From Irineochytrium annulatum (lineage: Eukaryota > Chytridiomycota > Chytridiomycetes > Chytridiales > Chytridiaceae), in the NCBI GenBank assembly GCA_027600665.1, contig JADGJL010000567.1:1-17496 (forward strand): a stretch of 17,496 bases of DNA, in the 5' to 3' direction. How positions within the stretch are numbered: position 1 is the first letter of the stretch; every line of letters starts with the position of its first letter. Under the pieces are notes generated by a model. That model was given only the letters and a program-made list of their open reading frames with translations. It was not told the origin of the DNA and searched no databases. The position numbers and the translations under genes were made by a program. Shown here piece by piece: positions 1-10,575 of this stretch.

Positions 1-2868
1 GGCGGGGAGTGCCGAGACGGCTGGAACCGTTGAGGGTTGCCAAGGAGATGGACGACCGGGCGAGCCCGAGTGCGTTGTCGGATGAGGCGCTGGATGCCGC
101 TCTGGACGACTGTCGACCGATAGCGAGCGATTCTTCACCCCAGTTATCTCCTGAAAGGAATCACCTGGTAATTAACCCAGCCCCGCCGGCGTCTGCTCCA
201 CGGCTGCGGAAGTCACATCGGCGAGGCGCGGATCCCGTTTGGGAGAAACTCGTCAACGTCCTCCAAGCCGTATCTTCGCCCTCCATGGCGCAACTCGACC
301 CGGCCGAAACAATCGACAACATGAGGGAGCTTCTTCAGCAGCTATCTTGGCTGAGGAATCCCGCTGCTGGCCAGATCGAGGCCCTGAGAGAGAAGGAGCG
401 TCGAAACGCCGTGTTGGACCCGCTCATGGGGTGGATGAAGGCTAGCGATACGGCGGCTGTCGCGATCGGCGTGTGCGGGATCCTACTCAGAGTACGTTTT
501 CTTTCTCTTTGTCCCCCTCACCACAGCCGTTACATCACGCACTTTTTAACTCCCGGTTGTTCCAGCTCACGGCGGAAGATTACATCGTCCGGGAGTCATT
601 GGAGATTCTTTTTAAGCTTTCAAGGAATAAGCGCTTCGATGCCCTCTTTGCTCGACACGGCGTCTCGGCCGTGCTAACAAAATATCTTGGTGCTTTTGCG
701 GACGTGCCTGCCAAATTAGGCAGGATGCTGAAGGGATCGGAGGCGGTTTTCCTCATCCACGCGAGCGCGTGTCTGAAGTACGTCTCGGACGATGAGGCGA
801 ATGCAATTGCAGTGGCGGAGTGCGGCGGCGGGGACGTTGTAGAGAACCTTTTCAGAGCCGTTCTGGAGGTAGAATTGGCTATGCTTGGGTGTCCGTCCAC
901 ATGACTGACGGCGAGTTTTCGTTCTCTTGCTTTAGTCCTCATCCCCACATCCGAACGCAGTTGCTCTGCTGATCCAATTGACGGCCCTCCTCCGAAATCT
1001 GGCCAACGTACAGCCAGTAAGCGCGTCGACACTCCGCGCGCTTCTCTCCTTGAGCGACGATCTTGGTGGCGCCAACGGCTGTGGCCAAGACAACGACGAC
1101 ATCCTCTCGGACGACTGGACCGACAACACGGAGCTGATGATGAACGTCGTCCGAGTTCTGAGCATATGCTCGCAAAGGGGCAACGACATGCTTGAGGCCA
1201 TGCGAGTGGACGGGTCGGCGAAGGGTTTGGTCGGACTTATGGTTAAATATCAAAGGAGCAAGGTAAGACTATAATGCGCCTGCAACTCTTGCGCGATTCC
1301 AGTAACAACATTAAGCCCCGACCCCAGCCGCTCCTGGTCCGGGTCCTCTTTGCCCTCGGCAACCTGACCACGACGGCTCCGACTCTAGGTGACGTCGCCA
1401 CGCGCAGCGAGCTCGCGTCTGTTCAGTGCCTGGAAGACATGGCGGCGCTTTTCGGCGTGTACGCGGATATCGGCGTGCGGAGGCTACAGGGGCAGGTTCG
1501 GGCGAGGAGCAGGGCCGGGGATGCGTCGACGGAGGATGGAGGGCGGACGGAAGGCTGGGAGAGGGATGCCGAGGAGGTGGATCCAGGTGTCGATGCGCGG
1601 ATCGATAAAGAGACGCTGGAGGTGTTGGTTAAGGTAAATAAACTTGAAGTAAGAACACCAGACTTATATTACATAGATGGTCAGGCTTCTCGCAAATATG
1701 GCTATTAACCCGGATGCGGGAATACGGCTGTCGGAGATGATTGAGCTGGAGGGTCTTGTTGACTTGCTGGGTGAGTTGGGTGAGTTACATCACGTGATGG
1801 AAGCGTTTAATAACCGCATTTCATAAAAGAGTTCGCAAACATTGCCGAGACCGAGGAGCTCTTTTTGAATTTGCTTTCGGCTCTCGCGAACTTCACTTTC
1901 TACCACGAGCCGTCAAACGTCCTATCACAAAAAGCTGTCAAGATTCTCGAAGGTGAGGTGTCTTTGTAGATAACTCCTACTGAATACCTCTTGCATTAGC
2001 TATCAATCCGCTCCTCCTTAAGTCCACGCCAGAAGCCCTAGTTCTCTCAACCCGCATCATCGCCAATCTCTCCCGCCGACCTCCTGCCCGCCGTTGGCTA
2101 GCGTCACACCGCGGGGGCCTCGAGCTCCTTTGCATCCTCCTGGACCACTCGGAGCCCGACGTTACCGTGAACGTCTGCGGCGCGCTTTGCAACGTCCTCG
2201 GGCCCGCGGCTGGCCCGACTGGCGGCATGGAGACGTCGTGGGTATGGTCCGACTGCGTCCGGAGCGCGACTGCGATACGGGAGCTTGGCGGCATCGAGAA
2301 GCTGGTCGGCCTCGTCGAGGACGCGTTGGCGAGGAGGGATACGGCCGCGGCGCTGGTGTATGCGAAGGCATTGGGGAATTTAGCCAGGGTTGATAGAAGA
2401 ATCAGGGAATCATCACTTCCGATGACGGTCGAGGAAGAGGAGGACGAGGAGGAAGGCGACGCCGATCGCCGGGATGTGAGAAACCGGATATTTAGTGAGG
2501 ATGAGGAGGAGAGCCTTGGGGTCTGCCTACTTGATTTTGTCGAGAAGACCAAGTTGGATCTGGGCTTGCAAGCCGGGGAACCCGTAGAAGAAGGGCTGGC
2601 GAGGGATGAGGTTATGCAGTTTCGGGCGCTCGCGCTTGGGATGCTTGCGGACCTCGGCTTTGGGGATGTTGAAGAGGACGAAACGCCGGTGGCAGGTGGC
2701 GTGCCACTTTATCAGGAGGATGTGGACTATACGGATGATTTTGAGGAAGAGTCGTTGAAGGGTGCTGTGGAAGCATTGCGCATAGCATCGCCGAGAAGAT
2801 TGGGACACACGACGGCAGCGGGGTCCGCTGGCCGCCGTTGTGTCGAAACAGGTGTTGGACCGGGATAA
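1..2868 (+). CDS. ARMC2: ARMC2-like armadillo-repeat protein, 7+ exons, 5' end uncertain
   Basis: ARMC2 is an armadillo-repeat protein of motile cilia, linked in animals and green algae to assembly of axonemal radial spokes and central-pair structures. Exons read as (48 or earlier)-491, 566-868, 936-1262, 1328-1633, 1677-1770, 1830-1952 and 2000-2868; these join in frame to 821 residues from the ATG at 48, near the 867 I recall for human ARMC2. The frame is open to the window edge, so the true start may lie upstream. Armadillo-type helices run through most of the chain. Family-like blocks are RVLFALGNLT (about 363-372), a second at the start of exon 5 (LLANMAINP), one in exon 6 (LNLLSALANFTFY), then GGIEKLVGLVED and VYAKALGNLAR in exon 7. 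An acidic run follows near residue 675. The acceptor at 1327 is chosen over 1315; both keep frame. The last 25 or so residues look unlike coding sequence, so the 3' end may involve an unseen splice. The ARMC2 name rests on remembered family features. Confidence 0.72.
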
Positions 2869-2905
2869 CAGGGAGTTATACTGTAATTATCCATGCACAT
2901 AGTTA

Positions 2906-2911
2906 AATAAA
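2906..2911 (+). terminator. AATAAA polyadenylation signal of the ARMC2-like gene
   Basis: An exact AATAAA lies 38 bases after the predicted stop of the ARMC2-like gene, on its strand. It is the only such hexamer I noticed close downstream, so it is a plausible cleavage and polyadenylation signal. It is called by motif only. Confidence 0.4.
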
Positions 2912-3449
2912 CCGTCACGTCGATCGGCAGGCTAATTCGAAATAATCAGGCTCGCGCGCTTGATAAACTGGTGCAGGAACGCAGGTGCCGGAGAGGGAAT
3001 AACGGCCGCCTGGCAGTCCCCGGTGGCCAAGCACTCCCAACTACAGCGCAACTAACCCCTCCAAAACTCCCTTATCACGCGACACCCGTCTCCCTCGTCG
3101 CCGCAGAAATCCTCCCGCGTGCGGCGACACCGATGTTGTCTCTAGAATCTTACGATTGATGTTGCCGTCGGCTAGGTTAGCACCGTGAACGGCAATGGTA
3201 AAGAGCGCAAAAAATGTCAAGAGCTTCGTACCTCTACAACGGCGCTAGTAGAATACAAATTGACCCAGATGCTCCAAGAAGCCGAAAAAAAATTGCTGTC
3301 CAGCGGTTTAAACTCGCAAGTAGGACATGTACCCCCCCAATCAGAACTACCCACACTCCACAATTCCTAAAACTTCATTCGTTTCCCGATTAACAATGTT
3401 GTATATTTCTTATCCCCATGCTCGCTTTGCATTCGGAATCTATTTCATT
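2912..3449. other. Convergent intergenic region, no gene seen
   Basis: This stretch lies between two convergent 3' ends (ARMC2-like and PPR). The short open frames here lack codon bias, splice context or recognisable motifs. It probably holds the 3' untranslated ends of both genes. No tRNA-like or repeat structure was seen. Confidence 0.5.
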
Positions 3450-6400
3450 TCACGTCGACTTCGTTGGCGGGCACCATCCCAGCTCCGGGAGCCACCCACC
3501 CTGCTTCAACGCCCACTTTCCCAATTTCATCCTAATCTCCCCCTCCAGCTCCGGATATTCCTCAACCAGCACTCCCCACATTCTCGTGACGTGCTCCCGC
3601 GCTCCCAAAAGAGGCACGATTGCCCACCACGCCTTGGCAACCGGCTGGATGCCACTTTTAGCAATCATCCCCTCCTCCCCAACGATCGCCTCCGCGGCAT
3701 CTGCACCGCACCCGCATCTCGCCAGCGCTTCCGCGTAGCTGACCCAGTTGTTGTGGTCCAGCCTAAACTTAGATGCCGCAACCTCCGCCCAGACCCGCTT
3801 CACATCCTCCAGCCTCCCACAGTAGCCCATCGCGTCGAGGATTAGGCTGACCGTAATGCGATCGACGCCGAACCGGTCCGAGAGCAGGAACGACGACGAC
3901 GAGCTCGACACGATCCTCTCCCCCGAAGTCGTCCACGCAAAGGACCCACCGCCAAGCGTGACGCCGCCCTTCTCCGCGCCTTCAAACACCATCAACGTGT
4001 CGACAGGCGAGGGCGAGATCCCCTTCGGCGGCTTCATCCACATGCCCTCCCAGATCTCCATCGCGGCATCGCCCTGCTTCAACAACATACAGCACTGCAG
4101 CCGCACGTTCTTCTCATTCAGCGAGTTCCGCTGGTCGTGATCCTGCCGCGTTCCGAGCCAAGCCTCGATTCTGTGCACCTGCTCAAAAACACGGTCGACC
4201 GCCGCCGCGTCGCCGAGTTTCGCGTGCGCCAGCATCAACGCGTAGGTCGTCGCCCGCCCGATCACCGGCCGTCCGGACACCAGACTTGTGAAATCGCTCT
4301 CGCTCGCGTCCTCGGTCGCACCCACGGCCACAGTTCCAACCTCCTCCCCGGGAGCCCCATCCATCATCGCGCGACCGTGCCCCATCCCCACACAGAGCGA
4401 CTCCACGAAATTGATGCCGCCCCACGGGTCCTCGCACGCCACGTGCGCCGAAACGACGGCCCCGAACGCGTTGTCCCCCGCCGTCTGCCAGTTCGCGCGC
4501 ATGAGCCCAAAGTACCCCATCGCCCTCGCGAGGTCACCTTCCTTCCCCGCGGCGCGCACGAGCGCCGCCAGCGCCTCCCTGCTGACGGATTGCATGCGCG
4601 GGAGGTTCGAAATGCGCTCCATCACCGCGTCGGCGCGGTCCAGGAGTCCGTTTTCGGCGAACGTTCGGACGAGGATCGAGTACATCCGCGAGTCGGGCAA
4701 GGGAGGCGTCACGGCGGTCGCGGTTGCGCCGGGGGCGGGGTCGATCGCGCGCCGGCCCTTTTCCATGTTGATCACCATCGTCTCGGCTGCGTCCCAATCG
4801 CGGCGGGCCAGGTGGAGGCGCATGGCAGCGAGGTATGACTGGGGCCCAAGCTCGAGGCTGTAAGGAGGGAGCCGCATGACGTCGAGAAGGCGGCGGCCCT
4901 CGGCCGGGTCGCCGCCCTCCCTGATAGCGTGCGCGGATATGATCGCGTTGAAGTTATCCTGTCCCATCCGGATACCGGATCGGAGCATCTCGTCGAGGTA
5001 CTTATATGCCTCGGCCCATCGACCGCGGCTTAAAGACGCGCTTATAAGGCTATTGTAGCTGATATGGTCCGGCTTTATGTTGGAGACCCGCATGCGATTG
5101 ATGACGGCCATCGCCTCGGCCATCTTGCCGGCTTTCGCGAGACCAGAAATCAAAGCGTTAAAGGTTACAACGTTGGGCTGCACCCCCGCGGCGTTCATCC
5201 GCCTGAGAATATCGAGCGCGAACTCGATCCTTCCGGCCTGGACGTATCGGCTCAACATCGTCGAATACACGTAAACGTCCGGCTTCACGCCCATCCCTTC
5301 CATCTCGTTGAACCACTGCACCGCGTCGACCGGGTGCGAGTACCCAAAGGCGTCAAGAAGGACCGTGTAGGTTTTGATGTTGATCTTGTAATTCAGCTCG
5401 TGCATGAGGTCGACGACCGCCTTGGCGCCCGCAAAGTCGCCAATGTTGCTGTATGCGAACGCCATCGAATTGCATACAGTGCCGAAGCACCGCGCCCCCT
5501 CCGCGACCTTGGCCGGCGACTCGGATTTCGCCAACGTCTTCGCGACCTCCCTCGCGTCCCGGAACCATTCCGATACTTTCACCATCTCCCGCCGCCGGAC
5601 CAAGTACCATGTCACGTCCTGCCAGAACGCGGGGGACCAGGCTCGCCTGTCCTCTTCGGTACATCGGGCGAAGACGCTCATGATTGCCGTCCTGAGCGCG
5701 GTGAAGTTCGCGGAGAAAAACTGGTCGCCTAACCGCATGAGCTCGAACAGGATGGTCGCCTTTTGCTCTGTCGGCGCCCCGGAATCGAAGTACCTCTGAC
5801 ATGCATTCGCGATGAGGACGGCCGATTCCTCTGTGTGGTTCGGGGCTTGGAGAAGGGCAATATAGGTTTTGGGCATGGTATGCTTAGCACCGAGCACGTC
5901 GGGAGCCTCCTGCTCCAGCATCGGGAGCGCCGCGGCCGGGCCAGAGGCGTTGTACATGTTGATGACTAGATAGTGATAGTATTCCGGCGCCATCGTAGCC
6001 CCGTATTTCCTCTTGATTGTATTCCGAAATCCCCGGATCCCGCTCGCCGTCGTCGTAAATTTTGCCATCGCCGCAACGATATATCCGTTTAGCTCGCCGT
6101 ACACCTTGAGCCAGGTCCTCGCCATATCATCCACCACCGCTATCGCCCGGTCCTCAAGCCCTTTCTCCCTTTCGACGAGCGCACTCATAGCTTGGAGCAC
6201 TTTTCCAATCTCCGCCCTCCACACACGCCGGTCACCCTTTTCCGAATCGGCCGCCGGCCCCTCCGACCCCGGCAGGATTGCCATCCCATGCTTCAACGTG
6301 GCCCACGCCATATCCGGCATGATCCCGTCCAAAAACGCGCGCGACAGCCTGGCCGCGGCGTCCTGCACCGTGAAGCCCACCTTTTTCATCGCCGCTATCT

Positions 6401-7116
6401 CCTCGACCAGCCGCCGCACATCGGCGTCGTTCTTCAGATCTCCCATCGCAACCAAAGAGGCGAGAAACGTCTCAACCACAGCCATATTGACAGCCTCCTC
6501 CGACGTTGCAATCACCCGCCACGCCGTCCGCGTAGGCACCTCCCCTAACGCCCTCCCGGGTTGCGCCTTCGCCATCAACTTCATAATGTCCGCCCACACC
6601 TCCAAGCCAATGTCCGCCAGCGGCGCGCGATCCCGCGGCGTCGACGTCGGCGCCGTCACCGCCTCCAGCAGCGCGCACAGCACGCGATGGACCTCCGTGC
6701 TGACGCTCGGGTCCGTCCGCAGAGCCCGATGTAGGGTGAGAAGATCGTCGACGAGGGCGCGGATATTCGTGACTGGCACTTCGTTTCGGGCTGGTGGCGG
6801 TGGCAATGGATGGAGCTCTGGGCCACCAGGAATGCTTGTGGAAGGTCGCTGGTGGATAGATCGACACAACGCCGACCGCGACGGTGTCGTGAGAGTATGC
6901 GTTATGATTGCCGAACACGCCGTTGTCCAGGAGGACCGTTGCGATTGTCGCACGAGAGCCGTGAGTCCGGCAACCGAGCCTTCGCGGCCGCCGATGGCAC
7001 CTGCGGACAAAGGTCAGCGACCATGGCGCGAAGGGATAGTTTAAACCACGATACGCACCTCTGCTGCATCTCGGTCCGGCGACGAGGGCCGGGAGATGTC
7101 GATGGGATGACCGCAT
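3450..7116 (-). CDS. Large mitochondrial pentatricopeptide-repeat (PPR) protein, two exons
   Basis: PPR proteins bind organellar RNA through tandem 35-residue helical pairs and act in mitochondrial RNA processing, stability or translation. The main exon (7000-3450) has no ATG near its 5' end. A better start is the ATG at 7116: a 58-base exon encodes MRSSHRHLPALVAGPRCSR, and a 58-base intron (7058-7001, GTGCGT...CTTTGTCCGCAG, with CTGAC as possible branch site) joins in frame to give 1202 residues. The N-terminus is rich in Arg, Ser and Ala and lacks acidic residues for the first 30 or so, as expected for a mitochondrial presequence. The clearest tandem PPR block is about residues 555-710, with repeats such as YTVLLDAFG, GVKPDVYVYSTMLSRYVQ, GVQPNVVTFNALISGLAKAG and IKPDHISYNSLISA. 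Further PPR-like units occur near residue 786. The target RNA cannot be told, and no known fungal PPR name is assigned. Confidence 0.88.
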
Positions 7117-7789
7117 GGGGAACAGGGAGGAAGTGAAAATGGAGGTGACAATTGGGGACTTCGAGACGAGATTTCTTAGCGATGTTGGGCGCTGTTAATG
7201 CCATGGGCCTTCAATCCCCCGGCACCGACATCGCCTACGTCATCGCCCGTAGCCATCGTCGAACACGCGACGACCCTGCGGCAGAATACCTCTCAACCTC
7301 CTCACCGCGTCCTCCGCGCCCCGCGGCCGTGCGCTCATGACGGGATCCGTGATCGACCCCACAGCCTCGCCGTCACCGTGCTTAGTCGCGCATGAGGCAG
7401 CACGGATGCCACAGGGCTGGTGTGCGGCGTCGCGGGCTACACTCACGGCTTCATCTTATTGTAATGGCGGGTGCCCTAAAGCTTCATAATTGCCCATTTT
7501 GTTTGATGGAGGGTTATGGACAGAGTTAAACGGGGTTGCCAATGCTCGCAATGTCATTACTCCGATATACTCGAAGAAATGTATCAACCTTCTTCGAGGC
7601 ACCGAGGTTGGCTACAGAGCGTGGACCGGACTGCTTCTCCTTGATGGCCTCAACAGCAGCTCGCATCCTTCATTCTGTCAATGTTGCATTAATATTAATA
7701 CTACAAATGCGCAGCAACTTTCACGTCAATTGGAAAGGGAGGATAGGATCAACTCATCACTTGAGCAGTGCAACGTTCGATTTTGTTTC
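7117..7789. other. Divergent promoter region, may hide the 5' exon(s) of the membrane-protein gene
   Basis: The region separates the PPR start (-) from the membrane-protein gene (+). It should contain both promoters. No strong TATA box was seen. On the + strand, the ATG at 7644 opens a hydrophobic reading (MASTAARILHSVNVALILIL) that would suit a signal peptide for the downstream gene; a weak-donor intron 7725-7768 (GTCAAT...GAGCAG) would join it in frame. This join is only a suggestion. Confidence 0.35.
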
Positions 7790-9272
7790 ATGAGCGCCTC
7801 ACCCATCATGGCCACCAACCTCAGCGCCTGCATCGACCTCTCGGCCACGGCCGCCTGCCAGCAGTGGGCGATCGCCCTCAACCCCATGTCGATCCCGGCC
7901 ATGTCGAGCCTGATTCCCGCCCTCGCAGGCGTCAAGGACCTGCCGTCCTTCGACGCCGCCATCACCTCCCTCAACCTGTTCTCGCAGACCTGGTCCCAGA
8001 GCCTGCAGTGCCCGAAGCTCGGTCTCAGCGCATCCGCGGCTTACCCGCTGCGCTATGCTGAGAGCTTTCTGTGCGGATCAGCCTTGACCGACGCCATTCG
8101 AGGTGGCGTGGGTGTCACGCCATGCGTCACCCAGCAGCAGGTCACGGCGCTGCCCCCGCTCTGCAAAGAGACCTGCAATCTGTTCCACGACAGCCTGCTG
8201 GCCCTGGATGGGTGTGCCGCATCGGGAGAGAAGAGCGTTTACGCCAGCGCCGTCGCGAACGTGTGCGCCTCGCTGAGGGCCTCGACGGACCCGGTGCCAA
8301 CGGGACAGTCGCCTTGCGTGATGAGCTCGTACGGGGATTTTGCCAGCTGCGGTTAGTTCGAAGCTGGCTCAACATCCTTAGCAGTGGCGTGGATGCTTAT
8401 AAGATATGATGGCAGGCTACGGCAACTCGACGGCCGGCGTCGAACAGGCACGGGCCTACTGCGGGAGCAACGGTTCCGACCCGTGCTGCAATTATATCAA
8501 CCAGCCCGCTTCCTCCCTCTACAGCGTCATTGGCGCTCAGTTCGTCCCACCAACGCCGCCTAACACCGCGCCATCCGCCACGGTGGTCGCTTTCTCCGTG
8601 ATCTTTTCCCTCGCCGCCGTCGCGGCCGGCATCGGCGCCTTCATCTACTTGAAGCGCCGATCCGACAACCAGACCATCGGCCGCGGTCAGGGCAAAGGCG
8701 GCTTCGGCGCCCGCGGCGTCGCAGAACCCTTGGGCCGGAAAGGCTCTCAAAAGGGCATCGTCCTCGGCTCCCGCTCGCGCCTCTCCTTCGCTCCCCAACG
8801 CCGCAACACCTCCGAGCTCCGCGACGACCCTCAGTCACCCGCGAGCCCCGTCTACGACCCGAAGCTTTCCGCCCCGCGCGGTCTCGGCGGGAACAGCGTC
8901 GGCAGGCGCCAGGACACGGTCGCGAAGAAGCTGGGGCCGACGGCCGCGACGGACCTGTCGGCCGGGACGGCGAACACGAGGACGAGGTACCCGCCCAACA
9001 ACAACACCGGCAATGGAGGTGGCCTCGTCACGACCGACCCTTTCTCGGACCGGAACCGCGCCCCGAACCCGTTCGATGACTCGAACAAGTCATCCATTGG
9101 GAGGAGGGAGGGTCAGCAGCAGCAGCAGCAGCAGGGGAGGCAGCAGCAGAAGGGTGGGGCCATCAACGAGGAGGAGTGGGGCTCGTTGGCGAGGTCGATT
9201 CAGATGACCCCTGTGGGTGCGGATGCCTGGGGGTATGAGCAGCCAACCGCGCCGAGGGGCCACGGGTGGTGA
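7790..9272 (+). CDS. Single-pass membrane protein with Cys-rich ectodomain and disordered polyQ tail
   Basis: Exons 7790-8351 and 8416-9272 join across a 64-base intron (GTTAGT...GGCAG) to 472 residues from the first in-frame ATG. The junction falls inside one cysteine-rich motif: SCG from exon 1 runs into YGNSTAG and then DPCCNY from exon 2. The ectodomain (about 1-240) has many paired Cys, including ACIDLS, CKETCN and DPCC, and N-glycosylation sequons (NLS, NST, NGS). One transmembrane helix lies at about 242-265, followed by KRR, fitting an outside N-terminus. The tail is low-complexity, rich in Gly, Arg, Asn and Gln, with seven consecutive Gln. The layout resembles fungal surface proteins with a Cys-rich ectodomain and a cytoplasmic signalling tail, but no SH3 or kinase domain is visible. 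The predicted start lacks a signal peptide, so an upstream exon is likely. I do not recognise a named family; a cell-surface or wall-sensing role is inference. Confidence 0.78.
9114..9134 (+). repeat. (CAG)7 microsatellite encoding polyglutamine
   Basis: Seven uninterrupted CAG units sit inside the cytoplasmic tail of the membrane protein and encode seven Gln. Three more CAG codons follow shortly after. It is in frame, so length changes would alter the tail without a frameshift. Confidence 0.9.
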
Positions 9273-10072
9273 TTTTATTTTGGATGGGAGCGTCACCCAC
9301 CGCCTTTTCTCCACAATCAAAACCCTCGCGTTTTTCCTTTCAGCCATTTTTTGTTCGTTCCCGTTTTGTTCGGTTTCTATAGCTCAAAAGCTTAGATTAT
9401 ACATATGTCTACTACGTATTCCCCGTTTTTGCTTTCCCTTTTTTTTTTTTTGTCGCTTTTGTAATTTGAAAATGTCGTGCAATTTATATAGAGTTATATT
9501 AGTGATGAATAGCCAAAAGAAATCAAAAAATAGCTTTCTTAATTTACTCATCATGTCGAGTTTATTGTTGGATGAAGTTGACTAAAACCTCTCACCTTCG
9601 CAAGCCAGAGTAGTTCTCGGGGTCCTCCAATAATGGCTTCGGCAACCGCTCTGGCATACGCAGTTAGCAGCGACGAGCCAGACACTACATCTGCCAAAGT
9701 AGCACTTACAAAAGGATTCTCTTATTATGTCCAGCGCCAATCAACAACATAATTCCCTGTGGGCCTTTCACAGCCGCCCCCCAATTTTCTTTTATCGATC
9801 GGTGAGCATGAGCGACTTGCCTAACTTCAGCTCCCCACCACTAACAACGCGTGAAGGGTTAACGCACAGTGGAAGGGTATGCTTAGGGTTGAAAAGACGG
9901 AAAGTTTCTTCTCTCATTCTCTCATGATTTGGCGTAAAGCTCCTGTCTGGGATCGGTGGCGTTGCGGTGGCGTGGAAGCGCAGCCCTCGCATGGGCGCTT
10001 GGTAAATCTTCCTAACCCTTGCGCGCCCTTTTTTTATTCCCCTCGAAAAAAATGGGGCTTCCACCGCGCTGC
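9273..10072. other. Intergenic region, AT-rich 3' UTR then unassigned sequence
   Basis: The first 300 bases are T-rich and AT-rich (a T run near 9440, ATATA-like tracts near 9485) and suit the 3' end of the membrane-protein gene. The rest holds short frames without codon bias. TTAGGGTT at 9883-9890 and CTAACCC at 10012-10018 resemble telobox (Tbf1-type) sites upstream of the small ORF at 10166. No gene is supported. Confidence 0.4.
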
Positions 10073-10079
10073 TATAAAA
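10073..10079 (+). promoter_or_regulatory. TATA box of the 46-residue ORF
   Basis: TATAAAA lies 93 bases before the ATG at 10166. A pyrimidine-rich leader follows (CTTCTCGCTGCC, CTTCCTCATCCTC), as in highly expressed fungal genes. Transcription would be expected to start some 30-60 bases downstream. Confidence 0.5.
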
Positions 10080-10165
10080 TACGCATTCTTCTCGCTGCCT
10101 CGTCATCGTAACCCATTGCAGCTTCCTCATCCTCTTTTCCATCCACTGTCCCCACGGTACCAACC

Positions 10166-10306
10166 ATGAACACCGCCCCCAAGACAACCGCCTCCGCCAC
10201 ATCCACCTCCTCCACCCTGGCCGTGAACGTCGCGAAGCCGGCCGCTGTCAAGAGGTCGCCCGTCCTACTGGGCGGACAGAACAAGATACCGGCGAGGGTT
10301 ATCTGA
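10166..10306 (+). CDS. Small basic protein, 46 aa (small ORF A)
   Basis: This short reading frame has a near-ideal start context (ACCATGA), a TATA box 93 bases upstream and a pyrimidine-rich leader. By hand count about 85% of its codons end in G or C, far above the surrounding intergenic DNA. The protein starts MNTAPKTTASATSTSS, is Thr/Ser/Ala-rich at the N-terminus, then basic (VAKPAAVKRSP) and ends VLLGGQNKIPARVI. It has no Cys, signal peptide or membrane segment. Two other small ORFs nearby (11578-11769 on the minus strand and 12099-12269 on the plus strand) share a loose C-terminal pattern of basic residues followed by [SA]P[VI] and Gly. I do not recognise a known family. It could also be the first exon of a longer gene, although the stop is clean. 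Confidence 0.5.
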   Translation: MNTAPKTTASATSTSSTLAVNVAKPAAVKRSPVLLGGQNKIPARVI

Positions 10307-10575
10307 GCGCAAGCGCCGATTGCAAGAGAAGGGAACGGAGTGATGTCTGAGCTCGCATCCATCTGGATCGCTCCTCCGTGTCCTCTATTTCTACGGGGAA
10401 CTTTTAAAAGAAATGTGTGGTGTTATTTATGGCATTATCTATATCAGCATCAGCATTGTTTTTCACGCATTTTTGGCATTCAAGTTGAAAATATATGTTT
10501 TTATCCATACCCTCAGTTAAGTTGTATCGGTATAGAGCAAAGATGCAACGCAGACTTTCAATTTCTTTGGGGGCA

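Noticed and set aside
7010..7012. Start of the PPR protein at 7010
   Set aside because: The codon is TTG and lies inside the polypyrimidine end of the intron; the spliced ATG at 7116 explains the frame better.
6013..7044. A 343-codon plus-strand frame opposite the PPR gene
   Set aside because: It overlaps the PPR exon and its start. Its composition (Ser/Ala/Arg-rich) is the usual antisense image of a GC-rich gene, and it has no domain.
9633..9752. A 39-codon ORF starting MASATALAYAV
   Set aside because: By hand count only about 37% of its third positions are G or C, unlike the real genes here, and no promoter features stand before it.
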